From assembly GCA_002753185.1 (NCBI GenBank), contig PDZX01000004.1, positions 56,143 to 120,142 on the forward strand: a stretch of DNA of 64,000 nucleotides. Reading direction: 5' to 3'. Shown here one piece after another: positions 45,116 through 52,526 of this stretch. Under the pieces are notes generated by a model. That model worked only from the letters and a program-made list of their open reading frames with translations, searched no databases and had not been told where the DNA came from. The translations under genes and the position numbers were made by a program. The number at the start of each line of letters is the position of its first letter. Position 1 is the first letter of the stretch. This DNA is from Magnetococcales bacterium WMHbin3. GTDB taxonomy: Bacteria > Pseudomonadota > Magnetococcia > Magnetococcales > Magnetaquicoccaceae.

Positions 45116-46012
45116 ATGCGGATTCATTGGTTCATCCGGCTGATGGCGGTCTGGCTGGCGTTTTGGCCCCAGTTGCCCGGCGCGGCGGAGCAGACGCCCT
45201 TGATCTTCTTCGCCCTGGGGGATCACGGCTCCGGGAGCGCGGATCAACGTCGCGTGGCCACGGCCATGGAACGGGTCGCGGCCCAAAACGGTGGCGTTGC
45301 ATTCGTTTTATTATTGGGCGACAATTTTTATCCAAACGGGATCGCCTCGGTGCAAGACCCGCAATGGCAGACGAAATTCGAGCGCATTTATACCGGGCCG
45401 CATTTGGAACGGGTCCCTTTTTATGCGATTCTTGGCAATCATGACATTCGCGCCAATCCGGAGGCGCAGGTGGCGTATGGGCGGCAGCGTCTCGGCAGTG
45501 GTCGTTGGCGCATGGCCGGGCGCAATGATTGGTTGGATCAGGGGCAAACCGTGCGCGACGGGCCGCTTGTGCGTTTGATTTTGCTGGATGCCACGTTGCC
45601 TCTCGACGAACAGAACCGTTTTTTGTTGGAGTCTGCTGCCCGGCAACCGGAGCCGGTTTGGCGTGTGGTGGCGAGTCATTATCCTTTGCGTTCCGGTGGT
45701 CCGCACGGGGACTCTGCGGAATTGTTGCGACATTTTCTGCCCGCCTTGCGTGTGGCCCGTGCGGATTTGCATTTGAGTGGTCACGACCACATTCTGCAAC
45801 TGTTGCGAGCGCCCGACGAACCCGTGTACGTGGTTTCCGGCGCCGGGGGGCATACCCTGTATCCCTTGCAGACCCGGAGTGCCTGGTCGGAATTCGCCGC
45901 CGAGCGTTTCGGTTTTCTTCGGGTGATGGTCAGTGAGACGGTCATGGAACTGACGTTTCACGACGATGAAGGTGGTGTGTTGCACCGTTCGCTTTTGCAG
46001 CGCGACCGATAA
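45116..46012 (+). CDS. Secreted metallophosphoesterase, purple acid phosphatase-like
   Basis: A 298-residue protein with a signal peptide (MRIHWFIRLMAVWLAFW, cleavage near GAA-EQ). The metal-site motifs are FALGDHGSG, LLGDNFYPNG, ILGNHDIR, VASHYPLRSGG and LSGHDHILQ, the order of tartrate-resistant acid phosphatases. It probably releases phosphate in the periplasm. GGCGGG lies just before ATG 45116. Its stop is 4 bases from the repeat element at 46017. Confidence 0.85.
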   Translation: MRIHWFIRLMAVWLAFWPQLPGAAEQTPLIFFALGDHGSGSADQRRVATAMERVAAQNGGVAFVLLLGDNFYPNGIASVQDPQWQTKFERIYTGPHLERVPFYAILGNHDIRANPEAQVAYGRQRLGSGRWRMAGRNDWLDQGQTVRDGPLVRLILLDATLPLDEQNRFLLESAARQPEPVWRVVASHYPLRSGGPHGDSAELLRHFLPALRVARADLHLSGHDHILQLLRAPDEPVYVVSGAGGHTLYPLQTRSAWSEFAAERFGFLRVMVSETVMELTFHDDEGGVLHRSLLQRDR

Positions 46013-46497
46013 AAAAATTATTAGGGGTCCAGGGGGATTATCCCCCTGGTGGGATCCAAGGGCGTGAGCACTTGGGACTTTGACTTTCAGCGCGCTCTTT
46101 TCAAGAAGGTAGTGACACCCCCCAGGAGAACCTGCCAAAACCCCGGATCCCATTCAAGTCGAAACCAGGGGAAAAGCTGAAAAAGAAATTAACCGGACAC
46201 GAGTGCCTCAAGGCCTAAAATATACCCCCGACCGAAGGACAGAATGCCGATCCCGAGGCAAAACGGGCATTGCATTAAATTCTGAAAGCGAATGCCTCAT
46301 TTTTGTGTTGACATGAAAAAATACATGACAATATAATGAAATCGTGCGCCAACAAAAGATCTGGCGAGGGCGACATCAATGTCAAATTCACGGCATTATA
46401 ATATTTAGTAATTTAATTATAATGCAAGATTGTACGTTTGTCCTAAGATCATATAAAATGGTCTTTTCTCGCTCACTTGAATATTGGGATAACTAAG
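46013..46497. other. Intergenic region with repeat end and AT-rich leader
   Basis: 485 bases. The first 95 hold the partial repeat element. From about 46110 the sequence falls in GC content, with AT-rich tracts such as TAATTTAATTATAATG near 46408-46425. I see no gene in it. TTGACA-like and TATAAT-like boxes occur (for example TTGACA at 46308 and TATAAT at 46333), a weak candidate promoter for the cyclase gene. Confidence 0.45.
46017..46108 (+). repeat. Partial copy of the inverted-repeat element (left end)
   Basis: From ATTATTAGGGGTCCAGGGGG through CCCCCTGGTGGGATCCAAGG and GTGAGCACTTGGGACTTTGA to CTCTTTTCAAGAAG, this matches the minus-strand reading of the complete element at 12384-12551. 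Homology stops near 46108, about two thirds of the way in. A 17-base match to the opposite terminus lies at 48214-48230. Confidence 0.8.
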
Positions 46498-48000
46498 ATG
46501 CAATCAGATAAAGTATACAAAGTTGAGGGTTATATTGTCTTTAGCGACTTAAAAGGATTCTCGTCGCTTAATAATGAAAATTATAAAAATTTTTATAAAG
46601 AAGTTTTGAGTAAACTTAACCAAGTCGTCGAAGCCTATTCGTGTGATGATAAAGGTATGATAGCCTTCAATACCTGGGGTGACGGCATGATGGCGGTCTT
46701 CGATGAGGATCACGGCCAGGCGGCCACTGCTTTCATGCTGGAATATCGCGATGCATGCGCCAACATCGATTTCCAGAGGATTCAACTGCCTGAGTTGAAA
46801 CCGCGCATCGCTGGGCATTACGGGAAATGCTATATCTTTCCGGACCCGATGTTGAAGAAGGCCAACGTTTCCGGGGACGAAGTGGTACGTGCGGCGCGTC
46901 TGGAGCCGGTCACTTGGCCAGGGCACATCTTCGTGACCGAGGCTTTCAGGGACAAGATTTTAGCCGAAACGCATGAATACGAATTCGACGATCTGGGGCA
47001 GATCGATTTGGCGAAAAAGTTCGATCAGGGCAATTCTCCGCATATTTTTCGCATGAGGCGCAGGAACGGATCCTTAAATTATGACAAGCCGATTGTTATC
47101 GATGTCATCAAGCGCTACGACATGCAGCAAGCACTCCCGGAACCAGGCAAGATGACGGAGGAAGAAAAGAAACATATCAAAGAACTCGAAAACTCCGACA
47201 GTTCCAATACTTTTATTTATCTATTAGGCGCCCGCAAGGATTTGCGGGATGGTCATCCCAGCGGAGCGTTTCTCGCAGCCTTGGCCAAGCTTTACGCCAA
47301 CGAAGGCCTGTACGAGGAGGCCCTGACGTTGCTGGATCGTGTCGATGACTACAGTATGAAAGTTGATCGCTTCGCTTTACACCCCTATCGCCACGATCCA
47401 GTCATCATGAAAACCAGAGTCAATTGCCTGACCCGCCTGCGGCGTTACGACGAGGCCGCCACCCTCATCTACGGCGTTTGCCGCATGGGTGATCCGAGTG
47501 CGAACACCTTGTCCATGCTGGCGGCACAATATAAGCGCAAGGCCCTGTTTGGCGACAGCACGACCATTGATCGTGATTGTATCGACTTCGATCTGTTGCA
47601 ACGCGCCTACGAAATCTATCTGGAAGCCTTCCGGCGCAACTTTTTCGATCAGGAGGCGTACTATCCCGCAATCAACGCAGCCTATCTCAGTCAGATGTTA
47701 TTTCATCTTCACAAGAATCATGAACCTTTATTTTCGGGGAGAAAACTCGCTCAATTCATCCTCGATCATTGGCCGCCCGGAAAGGACTGGTGGCTCAACA
47801 TCACCTTGGCAGAGGCTGCCATGGTCATTGATAACGAAGATATTGGAACAATCAAGAATAAGGTAAATTACGCCCTCAAGCATTCCGTTGACCCAAAACC
47901 ATCGCGTTTCAATTTGGCCTCCACCCGCGAGCAAATTCAGATCTACGCCACTGTAATGGATATTGAAAGACGCCTAAGCCCGATTATTAACTTGTTATAA
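46498..48000 (+). CDS. Class III nucleotidyl cyclase with TRAFs-binding-like helical domain
   Basis: A 500-residue soluble protein. Residues 10-200 form a class III cyclase fold: the first metal Asp17 in VFSDLKGFSSL, the second Asp62 in NTWGDGMMAVF, and VSGDEVVRAARLEP. Here the usual Asn of the Asn-x3-Arg pair is Val130 while Arg134 is kept. Residues about 205-400 resemble the DUF4071 / MAP3K TRAFs-binding TPR-like domain (LLGARKDLRDGHPSGAFLAA, LLQRAYEIYLEAF, YYPAINAAYLS). There is no membrane part. ATG 46498 is preferred over TTG 46477. GC content is lower than in its neighbours. Product nucleotide and activity are unknown; no effector gene is adjacent. Confidence 0.75.
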   Translation: MQSDKVYKVEGYIVFSDLKGFSSLNNENYKNFYKEVLSKLNQVVEAYSCDDKGMIAFNTWGDGMMAVFDEDHGQAATAFMLEYRDACANIDFQRIQLPELKPRIAGHYGKCYIFPDPMLKKANVSGDEVVRAARLEPVTWPGHIFVTEAFRDKILAETHEYEFDDLGQIDLAKKFDQGNSPHIFRMRRRNGSLNYDKPIVIDVIKRYDMQQALPEPGKMTEEEKKHIKELENSDSSNTFIYLLGARKDLRDGHPSGAFLAALAKLYANEGLYEEALTLLDRVDDYSMKVDRFALHPYRHDPVIMKTRVNCLTRLRRYDEAATLIYGVCRMGDPSANTLSMLAAQYKRKALFGDSTTIDRDCIDFDLLQRAYEIYLEAFRRNFFDQEAYYPAINAAYLSQMLFHLHKNHEPLFSGRKLAQFILDHWPPGKDWWLNITLAEAAMVIDNEDIGTIKNKVNYALKHSVDPKPSRFNLASTREQIQIYATVMDIERRLSPIINLL

Positions 48001-48021
48001 TGAATTCCTCCGTAAATTAAT

Positions 48022-48060
48022 ATCAGCTTTTTGCGTCTCGTGCCGACGCAAAAAGCTGAT
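48022..48060. terminator. Perfect 16-bp-arm hairpin after the cyclase gene
   Basis: ATCAGCTTTTTGCGTC (48022-48037), loop TCGTGCC, and its exact complement at 48045-48060. It lies 21 bases after the cyclase stop. There is no T-run outside the stem, but the arm carries five T. It is likely a bidirectional transcription stop or message-end stabiliser. Confidence 0.6.
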
Positions 48061-48213
48061 TGCGCCGTTTCTCTGGCGAAAGATCATCAGAGGCGGTTGA
48101 TGCAGGCTGTCTCTCTGTCAGAGTGGTGGCAGGGCGCTGGCATGATCGGTGGCGAGAAATAGCTGCCTGGCAATTTTTTTCGGTTGCTGATGTGCATGCA
48201 TATCAGACTATAA

Positions 48214-48230
48214 TGGACCTCTAATAATTT
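48214..48230 (-). repeat. Opposite terminus of the inverted-repeat element
   Basis: TGGACCTCTAATAATTT matches the right end of the 12.4 kb element (TGGACCACTAATAATTT) at 16 of 17 positions, and is inverted relative to the end at 46017. Only this short tip is preserved. Confidence 0.6.
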
Positions 48231-48243
48231 TTTAGCAGTTTGG

Positions 48244-48879
48244 TTAATGATCAACCACCTGCACGGGCTGCCAATTCTCCACCAATCGCCTCGCCCGTAA
48301 ACGCTGCTGTGCCGTCATGACCCGCTCCAGAAACACCAGCCACACCCCGGCTTGCTCGATTCCTCCGCTGGCGGCCAAGGCAATCCATGCATACGCCTGC
48401 GTCACATCCCGCGTCACGCCCCGACCGGCCTGATACATCACCCCAAGATTGAACTGCGCCTCGGCCATGCCCTGCTCCGCAGCCAGACGAAACCACTTCA
48501 CCCCCTCGCCATCCCGCCGCCTGACCCCCTCGCCCTCGATGCACAATACCCCCAAATTGTACTGCGCCATGGCGAAACCCTGCTCGGCTGCCAACCGATA
48601 CCACCGCTCGGCCTCCCCCAACGAAACCGGCATCCCCTCCCCACGTTCATGCAACACCCCAAGATCATATTGCGCCTCCGGATCCCCCTGCTCGGCGGCG
48701 CGTCGCAAGGTGCCGATCAAATGCCCGGACAAGCCGACCTCCCAACGCTCGCTCGGCGGAATCAACGTAAACGGCAATCTCTGTGCCGGAACCGGCCCGA
48801 CACTCCCCTGCGCCATGCCCAACGTCAGCAACCAACACACCAGACTCCATCCCGCCAACCCGCTCCTTCCGGACGTCAT
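48244..48879 (-). CDS. Sel1-repeat periplasmic protein
   Basis: A 211-residue protein with a signal peptide (to about MAQG, residue 25). It then has four Sel1/TPR-like units (AAEQGDPEAQYDLGVLHERG, AAEQGFAMAQYNLGVLC, AAEQGMAEAQFNLGVMYQAG, and a fourth ending ALAASGGIEQ). Sel1 proteins scaffold protein complexes. It is last in the Pqi operon, 16 bases after pqiC, so a role with that transporter is possible but unproven. Confidence 0.85.
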   Translation of the reverse strand: MTSGRSGLAGWSLVCWLLTLGMAQGSVGPVPAQRLPFTLIPPSERWEVGLSGHLIGTLRRAAEQGDPEAQYDLGVLHERGEGMPVSLGEAERWYRLAAEQGFAMAQYNLGVLCIEGEGVRRRDGEGVKWFRLAAEQGMAEAQFNLGVMYQAGRGVTRDVTQAYAWIALAASGGIEQAGVWLVFLERVMTAQQRLRARRLVENWQPVQVVDH

Positions 48880-48895
48880 CTCCCATCCCCCCCGG

Positions 48896-49510
48896 TCACG
48901 ACGCAGGCCGCGCGCGAATCGACTCGCCGAGCTGTCGGCTCAACAACCCCAACGCCTCGCTCATGGCCACCGCCAACGATTCGAAATCCTCCCGGTTCCC
49001 GGCCCGCGTCACCAGACGCGCCTGCCGGGTCTCCACCTCCCGGCCCCGGCCATCGAACAGGATCCAGCGGGCATCCAGCAAGACCTCGCCCGATATGGCG
49101 TCCGGCTCGAAACGGCTCAACGTCACGGCCAGGCGATAATCGGCCCGCCCCTCTCCCCGCGTGGGCAACAACACTACCCGATCCGAGGCGAGCAACGCCG
49201 AAAGATTCTCCGCCAACACACGACCAATATCCTCGCGCAGATCCCCACCCCATTGATGCAGACGGTCCAGTTGCAACCGGTTCCCACCCGTGCGCGTCAC
49301 CATCTCGGCGCGGTCGAGATAACGCGGAATCTCCACCGGCTCCAACTCCACCACCGGTCCCCGCCGGACGGACGTTCCCGCTGCCCCCCTGGCTCCCTCC
49401 ACCGCCGTCAACAGAAAAAACCGCGTCGGCGGCGACGCCCCTCCCATGCAGCCGGACAGCATCACGGCCACCCCTAACACCATCCAGACTCCCGGCAAAC
49501 GCGCCTTCAT
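48896..49510 (-). CDS. pqiC: PqiC-like auxiliary lipoprotein
   Basis: A 204-residue lipoprotein (lipobox VMLSGCMGG, Cys at about 21). It has the ABC-transport auxiliary pattern: FFLLTAVEG, VELEPVEIPRYLDRAEMVTR and NRLQLDRLHQWGGDLREDI. PqiC anchors the PqiB tube at the outer membrane in E. coli. Its ATG overlaps the pqiB stop by 4 bases. Confidence 0.88.
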   Translation of the reverse strand: MKARLPGVWMVLGVAVMLSGCMGGASPPTRFFLLTAVEGARGAAGTSVRRGPVVELEPVEIPRYLDRAEMVTRTGGNRLQLDRLHQWGGDLREDIGRVLAENLSALLASDRVVLLPTRGEGRADYRLAVTLSRFEPDAISGEVLLDARWILFDGRGREVETRQARLVTRAGNREDFESLAVAMSEALGLLSRQLGESIRARPAS

Positions 49511-51198
49511 CGGCTTCCCTCCTTCTCTTTGCCAAACAGCAACGACTCCGGACGACGCTCCAAGAGATCAATGAAACCGCGCACGGAACGGGCGGCGGCG
49601 GCCAACTCCCGCACCGCCTCGACCATGCCGTAATGCAACGGCGCACGCGCGCCGATCACACCATCCACCCTGGCCAGGGTCTCCTCCAGTTGCCGCAGGG
49701 TCCCGGCAGCCGCCTCGCCCACGGGTCCGGCCTGCCGGTCGAGGGTCTTCAACAGCAGCCGCGCCTCGGCCAGGGTCGCCGCCGCTCCGCGAATCGTCTC
49801 CAGGATTTCCGGGGCATTGGCCGCCCGGTTGGCTCCCTTGAGGGTCTCGTGCAGCTCCCGGCCGATCCCCTCCAACGGCATGGCCTGCACTCTCTTCAAC
49901 AGTTCGGTCACCGAGGCGGTGATCTCGTCCAGACTGGTCGGAATGGTCGGCAACTCCAGATAGATGCTCTGCGGGTTGTTCACCAGGGTGAGCGGCGTCT
50001 CCGGCAACAGATCCAGCTCCACGTACAACTGGCCGGTCAGATAACTGCCGATCTTCAACTGCGCCCGCAGACCTTTTTTCACCAGGGATTGCAGAAAATC
50101 CTTTTCTGATTCCTCCTGAACCGTCGGCACATTTTCCTTGCTGATTTCGATGACCCGTTCCGGCTCGATCTGCACCAGTACCGGAATCCGGAACGTCGCC
50201 TCCGTGACATCGTACTCCAAACGAATGTCCGTGACCTTGCCCACCTGAATGCCACGAAATTCCACCGGGGCGCCCACGGTCAAGCCTCGCACCGACCCCT
50301 TGAAATACAAGACAAAAATATGTTTTTGCGTATAGGCCTCCTCCGCCACCGCCTTCTCGCTCTTGAACAGTTTGAAATGGGTGTTGGCCGGGGCCGATTT
50401 TGCTTCTTCCAGGCTCTCCGGATAGTCGAAGGTGACCCCGCCTTGCAGCAAACGGCTCAAGGAGCTGGACTTCAGCCGGATCCCGCCGGCATCGGCCACC
50501 AGGTCCACGCCGCTGGTCTCCCAGAAGCGGGTGCCCGCGCGGATCAGCTGGTTGTAGGGCGCCCGGATGAAGACCGGCAACGTCACTTTTTGTTTGTCTT
50601 GCGTCAATTCGTAGCCCAGCACCTCGCCGACCGGGATGTCGCGGTAGTAGACCGGCGCGCCCGCGTCCAGGGAACCCAGGGCATCGGCCTCCAGCAGGAA
50701 ACGGGTTCCGGAGGCGTCCAGACGCACCAGGGGGGGACTCTCCAGCCCGACGAAACGGTTTTGTCGTCCCTCTCCCTTGCCCGGCTCCATCTCGATGTGC
50801 GACCCGGAGACCAGCGTCCCCAATCCGGAGACCCCGCGCAGGCTCAAATGAGGCCGCACCACCCAGAACTTGGCCTCGCCGTTCAGGAACGGCTCGCTCC
50901 CCTTGACCATCGAGGCATGAATCTCCACATGGGAGAAATCGGCGCTCAACACCACGGCATCCACCACCCCCACCTCCACGGACTTGTGCTTGATGCGGGT
51001 TTTGCCGGCCTCGATCCCCTCGGCGCTCTTGAAGGTCAAAACGATCCTGGGACCGGCCTCGGACCAGGTTTTGACAACCAGCCACGCCCCCAGCAGCAAT
51101 GCCACGATGGGGATCAACCAGACCAGTTGCAAACCGCCGCGCCCGTGGGGGGTCACGGCGGGCAGGGGGATGTCGGTGGTTCGTGGCGTTTGGTTCAT
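49507..51198 (-). CDS. pqiB: MCE-domain protein PqiB
   Basis: A 563-residue protein with an N-terminal anchor helix (LVWLIPIVALLLGAWLVVKTW) and three MCE domains (starting near GPRIVLTFKSAEGIEAGKTR, SGTRFLLEADALGSLDAGAP and FVLYFKGSVRGLTVGAPVEF). A long helical C terminus follows, which forms the needle through the periplasm in E. coli PqiB. It carries lipids between membranes. The sequence and operon (pqiA-pqiA-pqiB-pqiC) agree. It is coupled by 4-base overlaps on both sides. Confidence 0.93.
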   Translation of the reverse strand: MNQTPRTTDIPLPAVTPHGRGGLQLVWLIPIVALLLGAWLVVKTWSEAGPRIVLTFKSAEGIEAGKTRIKHKSVEVGVVDAVVLSADFSHVEIHASMVKGSEPFLNGEAKFWVVRPHLSLRGVSGLGTLVSGSHIEMEPGKGEGRQNRFVGLESPPLVRLDASGTRFLLEADALGSLDAGAPVYYRDIPVGEVLGYELTQDKQKVTLPVFIRAPYNQLIRAGTRFWETSGVDLVADAGGIRLKSSSLSRLLQGGVTFDYPESLEEAKSAPANTHFKLFKSEKAVAEEAYTQKHIFVLYFKGSVRGLTVGAPVEFRGIQVGKVTDIRLEYDVTEATFRIPVLVQIEPERVIEISKENVPTVQEESEKDFLQSLVKKGLRAQLKIGSYLTGQLYVELDLLPETPLTLVNNPQSIYLELPTIPTSLDEITASVTELLKRVQAMPLEGIGRELHETLKGANRAANAPEILETIRGAAATLAEARLLLKTLDRQAGPVGEAAAGTLRQLEETLARVDGVIGARAPLHYGMVEAVRELAAAARSVRGFIDLLERRPESLLFGKEKEGSR

Positions 51199-51821
51199 GG
51201 GTTCTCCTCCCAGACGGCGGCATCCCAGATCAGGCGGGGATCGAAGGCGCGGGCGGCGAACAGGGTCACCACCACCACGCCGGCGAAGAACGATACGCCG
51301 ATTCCCGGCTCGATGGTGGCGATGGCGCCGAAATCGACCAGGGCGATCAGAATCGACACCAGAAAGACATCCACCATGGACCAGTGGCCGAAGGCCTCGA
51401 TCACCCGATAGAGCACGGCGCGGTCGCGGCAACGGTTCCGGGAGCGCCGCCGCACCGACAGCAGCAGATAGGCCAATACCCCAAGCTTGGCCACCGGGAT
51501 CACGATGCTGGCCACAAAGACCAGCAGGGCCAGCGGCCACATGCCCGCCTCGATCAGATGGCGGACGCCGCTCAGGATGGTGTCCGGTTCGCCTCGGCCC
51601 ATTTTGTTCACCGTCATCACCGGATAGAGATTGGCGGGGATATAGAGCAGCAACGCGGTCATCAGCAGCGCCCAGGCGCGTTGCAGGCTGTCCGGCTTGC
51701 GTCCGTGCAGCGTTGTCCGGCAGCGGGGGCATGGCATGCCCTCCGCTTCGGCCGGGCTGACCAGCCCGCAGGCGTGACAGCCGATCCAGCCGGCCCGGAT
51801 CGCGGTGACGATCGGGTTCAT
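51195..51821 (-). CDS. pqiA: PqiA half-protein (second)
   Basis: A 208-residue inner-membrane protein with a zinc-ribbon start (CHACGLVSP, CPRCRTTL) and four membrane helices. PANLYPVMTVNKMGRGEPDT and FGHWSMVDVFLVSILIALV are typical of one PqiA domain. In E. coli, PqiA is a single chain with two such domains; here they are two genes. Its stop/start overlaps are 4 bases with both neighbours, so a 1:1 product ratio is likely. Confidence 0.88.
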   Translation of the reverse strand: MNPIVTAIRAGWIGCHACGLVSPAEAEGMPCPRCRTTLHGRKPDSLQRAWALLMTALLLYIPANLYPVMTVNKMGRGEPDTILSGVRHLIEAGMWPLALLVFVASIVIPVAKLGVLAYLLLSVRRRSRNRCRDRAVLYRVIEAFGHWSMVDVFLVSILIALVDFGAIATIEPGIGVSFFAGVVVVTLFAARAFDPRLIWDAAVWEENP

Positions 51822-52444
51822 GACCCCTCCGGCGCCAGATTCCAGAGCGCGTGGTCATCCAGCGAGGCGCGCGCCGCCGCGATGGCCACCATCAATCCGC
51901 CCATGGCATGGCTCGCCAGACCGGGGACCACTCCGGCCATGGCCGTCAGTTTGACGTACGCCACGAGAATGCCCAGCAGAAAAACCCCCACCATGGACCA
52001 GGGCGTGACCAGGCGCACCAGACGAAAGACCTCCGCCATCCCCCGTGGCGCCCGCCCGAAGCGCAATGGCAGCAGGAGATAAAACATGCCCGCCAGCAGC
52101 AGACCGGGAGCGAGCATGGTGGTGCCGAACACCAGCAGGGCCAGATCCCACATCCCCTCCCTGGCCAGGGCCTCGACCCCGGCCAACAGGGTGTTTTCCC
52201 GAATCCGGCCCCCCAGATGCATGACCAGCAACGGATTGAGATGGGCGATCGGCAGGAGGATCAGGCCGGTCAGGGTCCAGGCGAGCGCCCGATCCGGGCC
52301 ACCGTGGCTCGACCGGAACAGTTCGGCCCCGCAGCGCGCGCAACGGGCCACGCCACCCTCCGGCAGATCGGGCGTCCGATACAAGGCATCGCATTCATGA
52401 CAGACGATCAACCGGCTCAGCGCCGTTTCGGGATGGGATTCCAT
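51818..52444 (-). CDS. pqiA: PqiA half-protein (first)
   Basis: A 208-residue inner-membrane protein with a zinc-ribbon (CHECDALYR, CARCGAEL) and four helices (LTGLILLPIAHLNPLLVMHL, TPWSMVGVFLLGILVAYVKL). It is the N-terminal PqiA domain by position and motifs. ATG 52444 (MESHPETALSRLIVCHEC) is preferred over the longer frame from 52498, which begins with unrelated residues. It heads the operon; the divergent chemoreceptor starts 82 bases away. Confidence 0.87.
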   Translation of the reverse strand: MESHPETALSRLIVCHECDALYRTPDLPEGGVARCARCGAELFRSSHGGPDRALAWTLTGLILLPIAHLNPLLVMHLGGRIRENTLLAGVEALAREGMWDLALLVFGTTMLAPGLLLAGMFYLLLPLRFGRAPRGMAEVFRLVRLVTPWSMVGVFLLGILVAYVKLTAMAGVVPGLASHAMGGLMVAIAAARASLDDHALWNLAPEGS

Positions 52445-52526
52445 TCGACATCGCAATCGGATATGATAGATTAAGAGACCGGCAACACATCTTGCCACAT
52501 CCCCTTCAATTTACCAGGAAACGCTC

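Noticed and set aside
46498..48000. GGDEF diguanylate cyclase
   Set aside because: No GGDEF/GGEEF motif; the SDLKGF and WGDGMMAVF motifs fit the class III cyclase fold.
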